From: Cognatilysobacter xinjiangensis
GTDB taxonomy: Bacteria; Pseudomonadota; Gammaproteobacteria; Xanthomonadales; Xanthomonadaceae
Direction: 5' to 3'
Assembly (NCBI RefSeq): GCF_014651995.1
Contig: NZ_BMXY01000001.1
Coordinates: forward strand, 1,426,001 to 1,490,000
Length of the DNA stretch: 64,000 nucleotides
The first letter of the stretch is position 1; every line of letters begins with the position of its first letter. This document shows positions 39,878-49,340 of this stretch, in pieces. The position numbers and the translations under genes were made by a program. A model generated the notes under the pieces. The model was not told the DNA's origin and did not search any database. It was given only the letters and a program-made list of their open reading frames with translations.

Positions 39878-41481
39878 TGCGCTCGGTCGTCCTTTCGCTC
39901 GCGCTGTTCGTTTCCGCGCTACTGCCGCGCCCGGCGCAGGCCGTCGTCGTCCTCGGCTGGCAGGACGTGCGCGACCGCATCGCCGACGGCGAGCCCGATA
40001 CCGGCGCGATCACGTCGCGCAATCTCGCGATGCAGCTCGATTGGCTGCGATCGCACGGCTACGTGCCGGTGACCGCGCAGGCGGTACGCGACGCCCGCGC
40101 CGGCCGGGGCGCGCTGCCGTCGAAGGCCGTGCTGCTGACCTTCGACGGCGGCTACCGCAGCACCTACACGCAGGCGCTGCCGCTGCTACGTGCGTTCGGC
40201 TATCCGGCGCTGGTGGCGCTGCCGACCGAACGCATCGGACGTGCACCGGCCGACGCCGTGCGCATCGGCTCGCGCGCGGTGCCGGGCGATGCCTTCCTGT
40301 CGTGGAACGACGTCAAGGCGCTCCAGGCCAGTGGGCTCGTCGAATTCGCCACGCAGGGGCATGCGCTGGCCACGGCCGTTCCGGTCGATCCGCAGGGCGA
40401 CCTTCTGCCTGCGGTGCGTGCCCGCCGTTGGGCCGGGGGCTATGAAACCGACACGGCGTATCGCGAGCGACTGCGCAGCGACCTCGCGACCAGCATCGAC
40501 GCGATCCAGCGCGCGACCGGCCAGCGCCCGCAGGCCGTGGTCTGGCCGGGCGGCGGCAACGCGACGGCACGCTCGCTCGCCGCTTCCCTCGGCCTGACGC
40601 TCGCCATCGACGCCGATGGCCGCAGCGGCACCGCCGATCTGCGCCATGCCGGGGTCGCCCGGGTGGACGGCGAGCCGACCCGCCTCGCGCGACTGGTCAT
40701 GCACGAAAACCCCGGCTCGGGCGACATCGCCTACGAGCTGCGCCGCGACATCGGACTCGATGGTCTGCGCGCGGTGCGTGTCGCGCTCGACGATGTGGTC
40801 GGCGCCGATGCGGCCACGACGGCCCGCAATGTGGATGCAATGGTCGAGCGGATCCGCTCCATCAAACCGAGCCACGTTTTCCTGCAGGCCACGTCCGATA
40901 CCAACGGCGACGGCCGTGCCGATGCCTCGTACTTCCCTGCGCCCGGCGTCGCGATGCGCGACGACCTGCTTACCCACGTCGCCGCGCGTCTGGCCGCGCG
41001 TGCCGACGTGCGCGTGTTCGCCTGGCTGTCGGCGGGCGATGCCGCGATGGTCGACGCGCTGGCCGCGGGCACGCCCATTGATGGGGTAGTACTGGCCGGC
41101 GGTGCCACGGGCGTTTCACCCACTCGCTGGCGACCGGGCCTCGTGGTGGCGCAGGCGTTGCAGCCGGGGGCGGTGCCGCCTGCCGGCGACACCGGCTTCG
41201 ACTTCACCGCGGTGATGCTGCCGGCCGATGCGCGCGCCGCGACCGTCGACCGGATCGTCGCCGACGCGGCGGCCACGCCGCGCGCACTGGAACGCACGGT
41301 ATTCGTCATCGACGCCACCGCCGCCGACGGCGACACGCTGGAAGCGCTGTCGCGCCGCGTCATCGCTTCCGGAGGCCGCCACGTCGCCTATTTCCAGGAC
41401 ATCGCTCTGAAGGATCAGCCGCCCCTCGACCCGGCACGCGCAGCGATCAGCGCCCGCGCGTTCCCCTACCTGGAGCGCTGA
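39877..41481 (+). CDS. pgaB: PgaB-like protein with both catalytic sites degenerate
   Basis: A 534-residue periplasmic protein (E. coli PgaB about 670) with signal peptide ending PRPAQA and no lipobox Cys, so not lipidated. The polysaccharide-deacetylase fold is clear (QLDWLRSHGYVPVT, KAVLLTFDGGYRSTYTQALP). The metal motif FDDG, however, reads FDGG (residue 91 Gly), the HD before it is QD (Gln29), the SHT-type His motif reads ATQGHALAT and YPYG-like reads WPGGG. The C-terminal hydrolase-like domain keeps VFLQATSDTNGDG but the catalytic HDDA becomes AGGA (407-410). Fold without chemistry is the simplest reading; polymer guidance or binding may remain. Confidence 0.78.
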   Translation: MRSVVLSLALFVSALLPRPAQAVVVLGWQDVRDRIADGEPDTGAITSRNLAMQLDWLRSHGYVPVTAQAVRDARAGRGALPSKAVLLTFDGGYRSTYTQALPLLRAFGYPALVALPTERIGRAPADAVRIGSRAVPGDAFLSWNDVKALQASGLVEFATQGHALATAVPVDPQGDLLPAVRARRWAGGYETDTAYRERLRSDLATSIDAIQRATGQRPQAVVWPGGGNATARSLAASLGLTLAIDADGRSGTADLRHAGVARVDGEPTRLARLVMHENPGSGDIAYELRRDIGLDGLRAVRVALDDVVGADAATTARNVDAMVERIRSIKPSHVFLQATSDTNGDGRADASYFPAPGVAMRDDLLTHVAARLAARADVRVFAWLSAGDAAMVDALAAGTPIDGVVLAGGATGVSPTRWRPGLVVAQALQPGAVPPAGDTGFDFTAVMLPADARAATVDRIVADAAATPRALERTVFVIDATAADGDTLEALSRRVIASGGRHVAYFQDIALKDQPPLDPARAAISARAFPYLER

Positions 41482-41482
41482 T

Positions 41483-42733
41483 ATGCAGTTCGATCTCCTC
41501 GGCGTCCTGTTCGGATTCGCGTTCTTCTACCCGATCGTGATGTCGCTGTTCTGGATGGCGGGCGGCATCTACTACTACCTCCGCCGCGAACGGCATGCCG
41601 CCGGGCCCGAGGACCTGCCGGCGATGTCCACCACGCCGATGGTCTCGATCCTCGTGCCCTGCCACAACGAAGGTGCCTGCATCGACGAGACCATCGCCTC
41701 GCTCGTCGCACAGCGCTATCCCGACTTCGAGATCATCGCGATCGACGACGGCAGCACCGACGACACCGGCGCGCGCCTCGACGCACTTGCGGCGATGCAC
41801 GCGAACATGCGCGTCATCCACCTCGACCGGAACCTCGGCAAGGCCAATGCACTGCGCATGGGCACGCTGGCCTCGCGCAGCGAGTACCTGGTCTGCATCG
41901 ACGGCGACGCGCTGCTGCACCCGAACGCGACGCAGTGGCTTGTCTCGCACCTCACCAGCGGCCCCCGAGTGGGCGCCGTGACCGGCAATCCGCGCATCCG
42001 CAATCGCTCGACGCTACTGGGCAAGATGCAGGTGGGCGAGTTCAGCTCGATCATCGGCATGATCAAGCGCGCGCAGCGCAGCTATGGGCGCATCTTCACC
42101 GTGTCGGGCGTGATCTCCGCCTTCCGCAAGACCGCGCTGCACCGCGTCGGCTACTGGTCCGACGACATGGTGACCGAGGACATCGACGTCAGCTGGCGGC
42201 TGCAGATCGACCACTGGGACATCCGCTACGAGCCGAACGCGCTGGCCTACATCCTGATGCCCGAGACATTCCGCGGCCTGTGGCGCCAGCGGCTGCGCTG
42301 GGCACGCGGCGGCGTGGAAGTGATCACGCGGCATGCGAAGTCGCTCAACGCCTGGCGCCGGCGGCGCATGTGGGGCGTCGTGTTCGAGTACCTGCTGAGC
42401 GTGGTCTGGGCCTACGTGATGCTGCTGTCGATCGTGCTCTGGCTGCTCAGCTACTTCTTCGACATTCCGCCGGGCCTGCAGACCGGTGGCCTGATTCCGC
42501 GCTGGCACGGCGTCGTGCTCGGCGTCACCTGCCTGCTGCAGTTCGCGATCAGCATGATCATCGACCGCCGCTACGAGCGCGGCATCGGCTGGAACTACTT
42601 CTGGATCATCTGGTACCCGCTGGCCTACTGGATGCTCAGCCTGCTGACCACCATCGTCGCGGTACCCAAGACGCTTTTCTCCAAGTCACGCGGCATCGCC
42701 ACGTGGACCAGTCCCGACCGAGGTTATCGATGA
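41483..42733 (+). CDS. pgaC: PgaC-like polysaccharide synthase, first copy
   Basis: A 416-residue inner-membrane GT2 glycosyltransferase. Two N-terminal TM segments, the catalytic domain with VPCHNEG, DDGSTDD, CIDGDAL (DxD), VTEDIDVSWR (TED base) and RQRLRWARGG (QxxRW), and three further TM helices are all intact. It would polymerise GlcNAc from UDP-GlcNAc with PgaD. It starts one base after the pgaB stop and overlaps pgaD by ATGA. Confidence 0.9.
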   Translation: MQFDLLGVLFGFAFFYPIVMSLFWMAGGIYYYLRRERHAAGPEDLPAMSTTPMVSILVPCHNEGACIDETIASLVAQRYPDFEIIAIDDGSTDDTGARLDALAAMHANMRVIHLDRNLGKANALRMGTLASRSEYLVCIDGDALLHPNATQWLVSHLTSGPRVGAVTGNPRIRNRSTLLGKMQVGEFSSIIGMIKRAQRSYGRIFTVSGVISAFRKTALHRVGYWSDDMVTEDIDVSWRLQIDHWDIRYEPNALAYILMPETFRGLWRQRLRWARGGVEVITRHAKSLNAWRRRRMWGVVFEYLLSVVWAYVMLLSIVLWLLSYFFDIPPGLQTGGLIPRWHGVVLGVTCLLQFAISMIIDRRYERGIGWNYFWIIWYPLAYWMLSLLTTIVAVPKTLFSKSRGIATWTSPDRGYR

Positions 42734-43209
42734 ACACGCCCGCGACCGATCCCAGCCCGTTCATCTACGCGCCGAAGACCCGCGCCTCCACCGCCACCCG
42801 CACGCTGCACGGTGTGCTGACCCTCGCCGCCTGGGCGTTGTACGCCTACCTGTGGCTCCCGGTGCTCACCGTCCTCGCCTGGGTAATGGGCGTGCGTACC
42901 AGCTATGTCGAGCTGTACGTGCGAAACAACCGCTTCGACAACAGCGTGTTCATGGTCATCCTCGTGCTCGCGCTGGTGGCCACCGTGCTGCTGGTGGGAT
43001 GGGCCGAATACAACCGGCACAAGTTCGGCGGGCAGGACCGCCGCAGCACGCCGCGCAACGTCGACGGTGACGACGTCGCGCAGTCGCTGCTCGCGCCGCC
43101 GGAGCTGTCGCGGCAGCTTGCCGGCGCGAAATCGATAACGTTGAACATGGGCGAGGACGCGAGACTTGCCGGCATCCACCACCATACGCCGCTCGCACCA
43201 CCCGCCTGA
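42730..43209 (+). CDS. pgaD: PgaD-like synthase accessory protein, first copy
   Basis: A 159-residue protein with two transmembrane helices (about 30-55, WALYAYLWLPVLTVLAWVMG; about 72-95, VFMVILVLALVATVLLVGWA) and a basic cytoplasmic tail with RRSTP. PgaD binds PgaC and, in E. coli, is stabilised by c-di-GMP. It overlaps pgaC by four bases. The C-terminus ends in a His-rich HHHTPLAPPA. Confidence 0.8.
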   Translation: MNTPATDPSPFIYAPKTRASTATRTLHGVLTLAAWALYAYLWLPVLTVLAWVMGVRTSYVELYVRNNRFDNSVFMVILVLALVATVLLVGWAEYNRHKFGGQDRRSTPRNVDGDDVAQSLLAPPELSRQLAGAKSITLNMGEDARLAGIHHHTPLAPPA

Positions 43210-43214
43210 GCCAC

Positions 43215-43244
43215 GCAGCCGCCGGCGCCATGTCCGGCGGCTGC
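43215..43244 (+). other. Perfect 11-bp hairpin between the two pgaCD modules
   Basis: Stem GCAGCCGCCGG/CCGGCGGCTGC with loop CGCCATGT starts six bases after the pgaD stop. There is no T run, so it is not a classical terminator; it could stabilise the 3' end of the upstream mRNA or attenuate expression of the second copy. The remaining about 175 bases before the second pgaC hold no clear promoter. Confidence 0.6.
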
Positions 43245-43421
43245 TCGTCGGGGCGTGCCTTGACCCCGGCGTAATAGATCGCTGTCCAGACTGGCCGCGA
43301 TCGACCGGACTCCCGCCGTGCACAATCCGCGTCCCGCCGCCCGCGCGCCCGCAGTTCCCTACGGCGCGGGGCTGGGCCGGAAGCGGCAGACGTCGCCGTC
43401 AGGCGCCGCGAGGGGGCAGCC

Positions 43422-44663
43422 ATGAATCGCGCGCTGCTCGACTTCACCTTCTTCTATCCGATCGTGATGTCGTTCCTATGGGTGACCGGCGCGGTCTACT
43501 ACTTCTTCCGCCGCGAGTGGCGCGCGCCGCCGCGCGACCGTCCGCCGACGCTATCGGCGTATCCGCTGGCGTCCATCCTGATCCCCTGCCACAACGAAGG
43601 CGCCACCGTCCGCGAGACCATCCGTGCCGCACTCGCGCAGCGCTATCCCGCGTTCGAAATCATCGCCATCGACGACGGCAGCAGCGACGACACCGCGGTC
43701 CAGCTCGATGCACTCGCCGCCATGCATTCGCGGCTACGCGTGCTGCACCTGGGTCGGAACCTCGGCAAGGCCAACGCGCTGCGCATGGGCGCGCTGGCGG
43801 CGCGCAGCGAATACCTCGTCTGCGTCGACGGCGATGCACTGCTGGACGAGTACGCCACGCACTGGATGGTCTGGCACCTGACCGATGGCCCGCGCGTGGG
43901 CGCAGTCACCGGCAACCCGCGCATCCGCAACCGCTCGACGCTGCTCGGGCGACTGCAGGTGGGCGAGTTCTCCGCCATCATCGGCATGATCAAGCGTGCG
44001 CAGCGCACCTATGGCCGGCTGTTCACCATCTCCGGCGTGATCGCGGGTTTCCGTCGCAGCGCGCTGCACCGGATCGGCTACTGGTCCGAGACGATGATCA
44101 CCGAAGACATCGACATCAGCTGGCGACTGCAGCTGGACCACTGGGACATCCGCTACGAGCCCAACGCACTCTGCTTCATCCTGATGCCCGAGACGCTACG
44201 AGGCCTGTGGAAGCAGCGGCTGCGTTGGGCGCAGGGCGGCGTCGAGGTCACGCGCCGACATTTCACCAGTCTGTTCTCCTGGCGGCGCCGACGCATGTGG
44301 CCGGTGGTGGGCGAGTACCTGGTCAGCGTCGCCTGGGCCTATGCGATGGCGACGATGTTCGTGCTGTGGGCGGTCGGCGCAGCGATCGATCTGCACGGTG
44401 GCTTCCGTGTCGAATCGCTGGTGCCGTCCTGGCACGGGATGATCCTCGCGCTCGTGTGCCTGCTGCAGTTCGCGACCAGCATCCTCATCGACCGGCGCTA
44501 CGAAGCGGGCGTCGGGCGCACCTACCTGTGGGTCATCTGGTACCCGCTGGCCTACTGGCTGCTGTGCCTGTCGACGACGCTGGTCGCCGTGCCGCGCACG
44601 CTGTTGCGCGGTCGCCCGCGGGCGCGCGCGGTCTGGACCAGCCCCGATCGCGGATTCCATTGA
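43422..44663 (+). CDS. pgaC2: PgaC-like polysaccharide synthase, second copy
   Basis: A 413-residue GT2 synthase close to the first copy throughout, with IPCHNEG, DDGSSDD, CVDGDAL, ITEDIDISWR and KQRLRWAQGG all intact and the same membrane layout. QRLRWAQGG is the form found in E. coli PgaC. Divergence is greatest in the last two TM helices. It is followed by its own pgaD-like gene, so a whole CD module was duplicated. Confidence 0.88.
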   Translation: MNRALLDFTFFYPIVMSFLWVTGAVYYFFRREWRAPPRDRPPTLSAYPLASILIPCHNEGATVRETIRAALAQRYPAFEIIAIDDGSSDDTAVQLDALAAMHSRLRVLHLGRNLGKANALRMGALAARSEYLVCVDGDALLDEYATHWMVWHLTDGPRVGAVTGNPRIRNRSTLLGRLQVGEFSAIIGMIKRAQRTYGRLFTISGVIAGFRRSALHRIGYWSETMITEDIDISWRLQLDHWDIRYEPNALCFILMPETLRGLWKQRLRWAQGGVEVTRRHFTSLFSWRRRRMWPVVGEYLVSVAWAYAMATMFVLWAVGAAIDLHGGFRVESLVPSWHGMILALVCLLQFATSILIDRRYEAGVGRTYLWVIWYPLAYWLLCLSTTLVAVPRTLLRGRPRARAVWTSPDRGFH

Positions 44664-44670
44664 GGCCGCC

Positions 44671-45159
44671 ATGAAGCACGATCCCCGCCTCGTCCGCATC
44701 AGGCGCGCGCAACCGCCGCTGCAGCGCACCGCCTGGCGCGCCGTCGCCGCGGCGTTCTGGCTGTTCTACGTCTACCTGTGGCTGCCGGGCAGCACGCTGG
44801 TCGCATGGACGCTTGGCGTCGGAATGATGTACGGCGAGCTGTACGAACGCAGCGAGGACCTCGACCCGTTCGCGGTGGCCGCGCTGCCGCCGATCGCGAT
44901 CGTCAGCGCCTGCATCCTCATCGCTTGGGCGGAACACAACCGGCTGTGCTTCAGCGGCCACGAGCGCCGCCTGCGTACGCCCGACGTGCCGCGCGACGAA
45001 CTGGCCCATACGCTCGGCGTGCCGTTCGACATCGCCGAGCGGATGGCACGCGAGAAGGTCGCGACCCTCGACATGGACGACGCGGCGCATCCCGTCGCCC
45101 TGCTCGCCCCGGCGTGCAGCGAGCCGGCGACGCGGGCGGCCGAGCCGGTCGAACCCTAG
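44671..45159 (+). CDS. pgaD2: PgaD-like synthase accessory protein, second copy
   Basis: A 162-residue two-helix membrane protein ([20 protein letters not shown] and [15 protein letters not shown]) with a charged cytoplasmic tail. [10 protein letters not shown] parallels ALYAYLWLP of the first copy, and [10 protein letters not shown] parallels AEYNRHKFGG. It starts seven bases after pgaC2. Its stop TAG shares CTAG with the argH stop on the other strand. Confidence 0.78.
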   Translation: MKHDPRLVRIRRAQPPLQRTAWRAVAAAFWLFYVYLWLPGSTLVAWTLGVGMMYGELYERSEDLDPFAVAALPPIAIVSACILIAWAEHNRLCFSGHERRLRTPDVPRDELAHTLGVPFDIAERMAREKVATLDMDDAAHPVALLAPACSEPATRAAEPVEP

Positions 45160-46454
45160 GCCTTGCCTTCGTCGAACGCCGCGAGCCGTTGGCGCAGCGT
45201 CTCGAGTCGAAGCGCACCCGGTGCGCCCGGCGACACGCGCGCATCGATACTGTCCATCGGATCGCGCTCGGCCCAACGCGCCGGATCGGCCGCCTGCCGG
45301 TAGGCCTCGCGGAACGGGATGCCGTCGCGCGCGAGCTCGATCGCGAGGTCGGTGGCATACATCGATGGATCCAGCGCGGCCGCCATCGCTTCGCGGCGCC
45401 ACTGCAGGCTGCGCATCAGGTCGGGCAGCAGCGCGAGCGCGCGCAGGCCGTGGCCGAGGCCGCGCACCAGCGGCCCCTTGGTGAACTGCAGGTCGCGGTG
45501 GTAGCCCGACGGCAGGGCGACGACCTGCTCGATCTCGGCACGCGCCGCGGCCACGACGGCATGGCTCGCGCGCAGCAGCTCGACCACGTCGGGGTTGCGC
45601 TTGTTCGGCATGATCGAACTGCCGGTCGTGTAGCGCGCCGGCAACTGCACGAAGCCGAACTCCGCCGTGGTGAACAGGCTGACGTCCCAGGCGAAGCGAC
45701 GCAGGTCCAGCGTGGCCGACGATAGCGCTTCCAATGCCGCCATCTCGAACTTGCCGCGCGAGAGCTGCGCATAGCCCGGATTGACCTGCAGGCGCGCGAA
45801 ACCCAATGCCTGCGTGGCGGCGTCGCGCTCCAGCGGCAGGTTGACGCCATAGCCGGCCGCCGTGCCCAGCGGATTGGCATCGATCCAGTCGCGCGTCGCG
45901 CGTGCGCGCGAGGCGTTGTCGATGAAGGCTTCGGCCCACGCCGCCCACCAGTGTCCGGCCGACGAGACCACCGCACGCTGCAGGTGCGTGTAGCCCGGCA
46001 TCGGCAGCTTGGCCTCGGCTTCCGCGCGGTCCAGCGCAATCGTGGCCACTTCGCCGCAGGTGGACGCGAGTTCGTCGAGCCGCTCCCGCAGCCACAGCCG
46101 CGTGGCGACCAGCACCTGGTCGTTGCGGCTGCGGCCCGTGTGGATGCGACGGCCCGCGTCGCCGAGGCGCTCCGTCAGCACCGCCTCGATCGCCGAGTGG
46201 CCGTCCTCGAAACGCTCGTCGAGCACGAACGCACCCGCGCGCCAGTCGGCGGCGAGCGCGTCGAGGCCAGCCGCGAGCGCCGTGTACTCGTCCTGCGACA
46301 GGATGCCGATCGACGCCAGCCCCTGCGCATGTGCGTGCGAGGCCTCGATGTCGTGCAGGAAGAACTCACGGTCGAGCTGCACGTCGTCGCCCGCGAGGAA
46401 GGACTGGATGCACGCGTCCACTTCGACGCCGCTCTTCTGCCACAACAGGCTCAT
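45156..46454 (-). CDS. argH: Argininosuccinate lyase
   Basis: A 432-residue fumarase/aspartase-superfamily enzyme that splits argininosuccinate into arginine and fumarate. Seen: [23 protein letters not shown], and the signature [12 protein letters not shown]. It is the last gene of the arg operon. The ATG overlaps the argC stop (ATGA); the stop overlaps pgaD2 convergently. Confidence 0.95.
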   Translation of the reverse strand: MSLLWQKSGVEVDACIQSFLAGDDVQLDREFFLHDIEASHAHAQGLASIGILSQDEYTALAAGLDALAADWRAGAFVLDERFEDGHSAIEAVLTERLGDAGRRIHTGRSRNDQVLVATRLWLRERLDELASTCGEVATIALDRAEAEAKLPMPGYTHLQRAVVSSAGHWWAAWAEAFIDNASRARATRDWIDANPLGTAAGYGVNLPLERDAATQALGFARLQVNPGYAQLSRGKFEMAALEALSSATLDLRRFAWDVSLFTTAEFGFVQLPARYTTGSSIMPNKRNPDVVELLRASHAVVAAARAEIEQVVALPSGYHRDLQFTKGPLVRGLGHGLRALALLPDLMRSLQWRREAMAAALDPSMYATDLAIELARDGIPFREAYRQAADPARWAERDPMDSIDARVSPGAPGALRLETLRQRLAAFDEGKA

Positions 46455-47419
46455 GCCGAGGTCTCCAGCGTGCGGGCGGCCGGGTCGATGCCGGCCAGTG
46501 CGTCCAGCTCGAACGCGAGGTTGAGGTTCTGCACGGCCTGCGTTGCCGCACCCTTGAGCAGGTTGTCGAGCACCGCGACCACCACCAGCCGTCGCCCGTC
46601 CTCGCTCGGCGTGAAGCCCCCGACCACAGCGCCCGGACGACCCGCGATCTCGCTGACCCACGGTGCGTCCTCCTGCACCTGCACCAGCGGCGAGCCGGTG
46701 TAGTGCAGGCGGTAGGCATCGCGCACCTCCGCGACGTTCACGGCGCGATCGAGGTGCATGTTGCAGGTGACCGTCAAGCCGCGGAAATGCGCCGCCACGT
46801 GCGGCATGAACTCCACCGCATGACCCAGATGCCGGCTGACCTCGCGCTCGTGCACGTGGCCGGTGAGCGCGTAAGGCATGAGGTTGTCGTGCAGCAGCGC
46901 GGGGTCGTTGCGCGGTGACGGCGTCGTGCCGGCGCCCGAATAGCCCGACACGCCGAAGCACTGCACCGGCCCGCGCACGCGATGCAGCAGCGGCGCGATG
47001 GCCAGCTGCATCGCGGTCGCGTAGCAGCCCGGGTTGGCGATGCGGCGGCCGGGCTGGTCCCACACCAGCTCCGGAAGGCCGTAGTGCCAGCCCGCATCGA
47101 AGCGGTAATCGGCCGACAGGTCGATGATCACGGCGTTCGGCGCGATGCGCTCGATGGCCTCGACATACGGCGCCGCCTTGCCGTTCGGCAGCGCGAGCAC
47201 GTAGGCCCCGTCGGCCAGTGCCGGCAGGCTTTCGGGCGACGGCGCGCTGTAGCGCAGGTCGGACGGCGCGCCGGCGATGCGATCGGCGACTACCTGCCCG
47301 GCCTGCTCGCGCGAGGCCGCGTAGACGAGTCGGAACCGCGGGTGCGCGACCAGCAGCCGCATCAGCTCGATGCCGACGTAGCCACGTGCGCCGACCAGTG
47401 CAACGGGAATGGTGTTCAT
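46451..47419 (-). CDS. argC: N-acetyl-gamma-glutamyl-phosphate reductase
   Basis: A 322-residue NADPH-dependent reductase. Seen: the nucleotide loop [37 protein letters not shown] with the catalytic Cys, SGYSGAG and HVAAHFRGL. It makes N-acetylglutamate semialdehyde. It overlaps both neighbours by four bases. Confidence 0.95.
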   Translation of the reverse strand: MNTIPVALVGARGYVGIELMRLLVAHPRFRLVYAASREQAGQVVADRIAGAPSDLRYSAPSPESLPALADGAYVLALPNGKAAPYVEAIERIAPNAVIIDLSADYRFDAGWHYGLPELVWDQPGRRIANPGCYATAMQLAIAPLLHRVRGPVQCFGVSGYSGAGTTPSPRNDPALLHDNLMPYALTGHVHEREVSRHLGHAVEFMPHVAAHFRGLTVTCNMHLDRAVNVAEVRDAYRLHYTGSPLVQVQEDAPWVSEIAGRPGAVVGGFTPSEDGRRLVVVAVLDNLLKGAATQAVQNLNLAFELDALAGIDPAARTLETSA

Positions 47420-48015
47420 GGACGGGCCTCCAGCAGGCCGTCGAGGCGCGCGGCGACGGCGGGCCATTCCGCGCGCAGGATGGAATAACGGTAGCTGTCG
47501 CGCAGGCTTCCGTCGCGGTGGCGCATGTGCGCGCGCAGGACGCCGTCGCGCTTCGCTCCGAGCCGCTCGATCGCCGCTTGCGAGCGTGTATTGAGGTGAC
47601 TGGTTTCCAGCGCCACGGATTCGCAGCCCAGCACGTCGAAGGCATGGCCGAGCAGCAGCCGCTTGGCCTCGGTGTTCACCGCGGTGCGCTGCGCACGCGC
47701 GGCGTACCAGGTATAGCCGAGGCTCAGCGTCGGCACGCCGCGATCGATGGCGTAGAAGCGCGTCGAGCCGATCACCTCGCCCTGGGCGTCGAGGACCACG
47801 AACGGCATCGATTCGCCGCGGTCGCGCGAGGCCAGCGCACCGCGAATGTAGTCCGCCTCCTCGCCCGGCGCGGGAACGCTGGTGTACGCGAGCGTCCACA
47901 GCTCGCCGTCGGCCGCGGCGCAGGCGAGCGCCGCGGCGTGCTGCGCCTGCAGGGGCAGCAACGTCACGTGGCGTCCCGACAGCAGTGGGATGCGCCAGCC
48001 ATCGACGTCAGTCAC
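47416..48015 (-). CDS. RimJ-type GNAT acetyltransferase within the arg operon
   Basis: A 199-residue GNAT of the ribosomal-protein-acetyltransferase-like group: [41 protein letters not shown] (acetyl-CoA region) and [23 protein letters not shown]. It starts at GTG overlapping the argA/B stop (GTGA). It is not needed for the known arginine steps, since NAGS activity is in the fused ArgA/B. A role in acetylating an intermediate or moonlighting is possible but unproved. Confidence 0.8.
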   Translation of the reverse strand: MTDVDGWRIPLLSGRHVTLLPLQAQHAAALACAAADGELWTLAYTSVPAPGEEADYIRGALASRDRGESMPFVVLDAQGEVIGSTRFYAIDRGVPTLSLGYTWYAARAQRTAVNTEAKRLLLGHAFDVLGCESVALETSHLNTRSQAAIERLGAKRDGVLRAHMRHRDGSLRDSYRYSILRAEWPAVAARLDGLLEARP

Positions 48016-49340
48016 CGCGGATTCTCCAGCGACGGCGGATGCGAGCCGCAGTACTCGATGCACTGCGCGACGGTGGCGAGATCCTCGATCCCGTACCAGA
48101 ACACCTGCCATGGGCCGCGTCGTACGCAGCCGTCCGACTCGGCCATGTAGAAGCCGTTGACCGGATTCTCGCGCCGCGAGCGCCAGTACAGCGTCGGCGT
48201 CTCCTCGCGCATCACCTGCCAGACGGCGCGACCGAGGCCCTCGCCCTGCGCTTCGTCGAGCACGGCGAACTTGTCGAGGTACGGCAGCCCGTTCTCGAAG
48301 GTGAGGATCACCGCGGCGCGGTAGTTCTCGCTGACGTAGGCGCGGTGCAATGTCTTCTTTCCGAAGTAATCCGGCAGCAGGCGACGCCCGAAGGCCGATT
48401 CGACGAGACCGCGCAGCCGGTCGGTATCGAGCTCGTCCCAGGATGTCGCGCGCAGCACGCGCTCGCCGCGGCGCACCAGCGTGCCCGAGCCGCGATGCGT
48501 GAAGAGCTCTTTCGCCAACTCGGCGGGCCGCGTGATCGATACCGACGATGCCGGCGGCAGCACTTCCAGCAGTTCGCGGATCTGCTCGATCTTGAGCCGC
48601 ATGCCACCCGTGAGCCACGGCTGCGCGAGCAGGTGCTCGTACTCGGTCGACAGGTTGATCGAGTCGATGACATTGCCGTCGCCGTCGAGCAGGCCGCCGG
48701 TGCCGGTCAGGAACACGATCTTGTAGGGCTGGAGCTCGCGCACGAGCTCGTTGGCGGCGTAGTCCGCGTTGACGTTGACGATCTGGCCGTCGACGGTTTC
48801 GCCGAGGCTGGCGATCACCGGGATCGACCCGACGCGCAGCGCCGCCTTGATCGGCGCCAGCTCGACGCGCTGCACGCGACCGACGAGGCCGAGGCGCTCG
48901 CGATCGATGACCTCCGACTCGAACACCCCGGACACGATCGACGTCGAGCGCGCACCCGCTTCCTGCAGCGCTTCTGCAAGACGCAGGTTCTGCGCCTGCA
49001 TGACGCGGCGCACGATGGCGAGGCCTTCCGGCGTGGTCACGCGCAGGCCGTCGACGGTCTGCTTGACGATCCCCGCGGCCGCCATCTCCTCGTCGAGCTG
49101 CGGCCCCGCGCCGTGCACGACGATCGGCGTCAGCCCGACGTCCTGCAGGAACGCAAGCGAGGACGCGAGCGCGTCGAGGTCGTCGCGCAGCACGGCGCCA
49201 CCGACCTTCACCACCGCGAAGCGCTCGGCGTCGAGCTGCGCGAAGCGGCGCAGGTACTGGTCGATCTCCTTGGCGCTGCCCATGCTCGAAAGCAGGCGCA
49301 CGATGGTCTGGCGGGTCTGGATGTCTTCGATCGGCGTCAT
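48012..49340 (-). CDS. argB: Fused N-acetylglutamate synthase / kinase
   Basis: A 442-residue bifunctional enzyme of the Xanthomonas NAGS-K type, resembling vertebrate NAGS. The N-terminal amino acid kinase domain (about 1-285) shows [38 protein letters not shown] and FLTGTGGLL. The C-terminal GNAT domain (about 290-442) shows [22 protein letters not shown] and [15 protein letters not shown] with the acetyl-CoA loop. One protein therefore catalyses the first two arginine steps, and arginine feedback is expected in the kinase domain. Confidence 0.93.
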   Translation of the reverse strand: MTPIEDIQTRQTIVRLLSSMGSAKEIDQYLRRFAQLDAERFAVVKVGGAVLRDDLDALASSLAFLQDVGLTPIVVHGAGPQLDEEMAAAGIVKQTVDGLRVTTPEGLAIVRRVMQAQNLRLAEALQEAGARSTSIVSGVFESEVIDRERLGLVGRVQRVELAPIKAALRVGSIPVIASLGETVDGQIVNVNADYAANELVRELQPYKIVFLTGTGGLLDGDGNVIDSINLSTEYEHLLAQPWLTGGMRLKIEQIRELLEVLPPASSVSITRPAELAKELFTHRGSGTLVRRGERVLRATSWDELDTDRLRGLVESAFGRRLLPDYFGKKTLHRAYVSENYRAAVILTFENGLPYLDKFAVLDEAQGEGLGRAVWQVMREETPTLYWRSRRENPVNGFYMAESDGCVRRGPWQVFWYGIEDLATVAQCIEYCGSHPPSLENPR

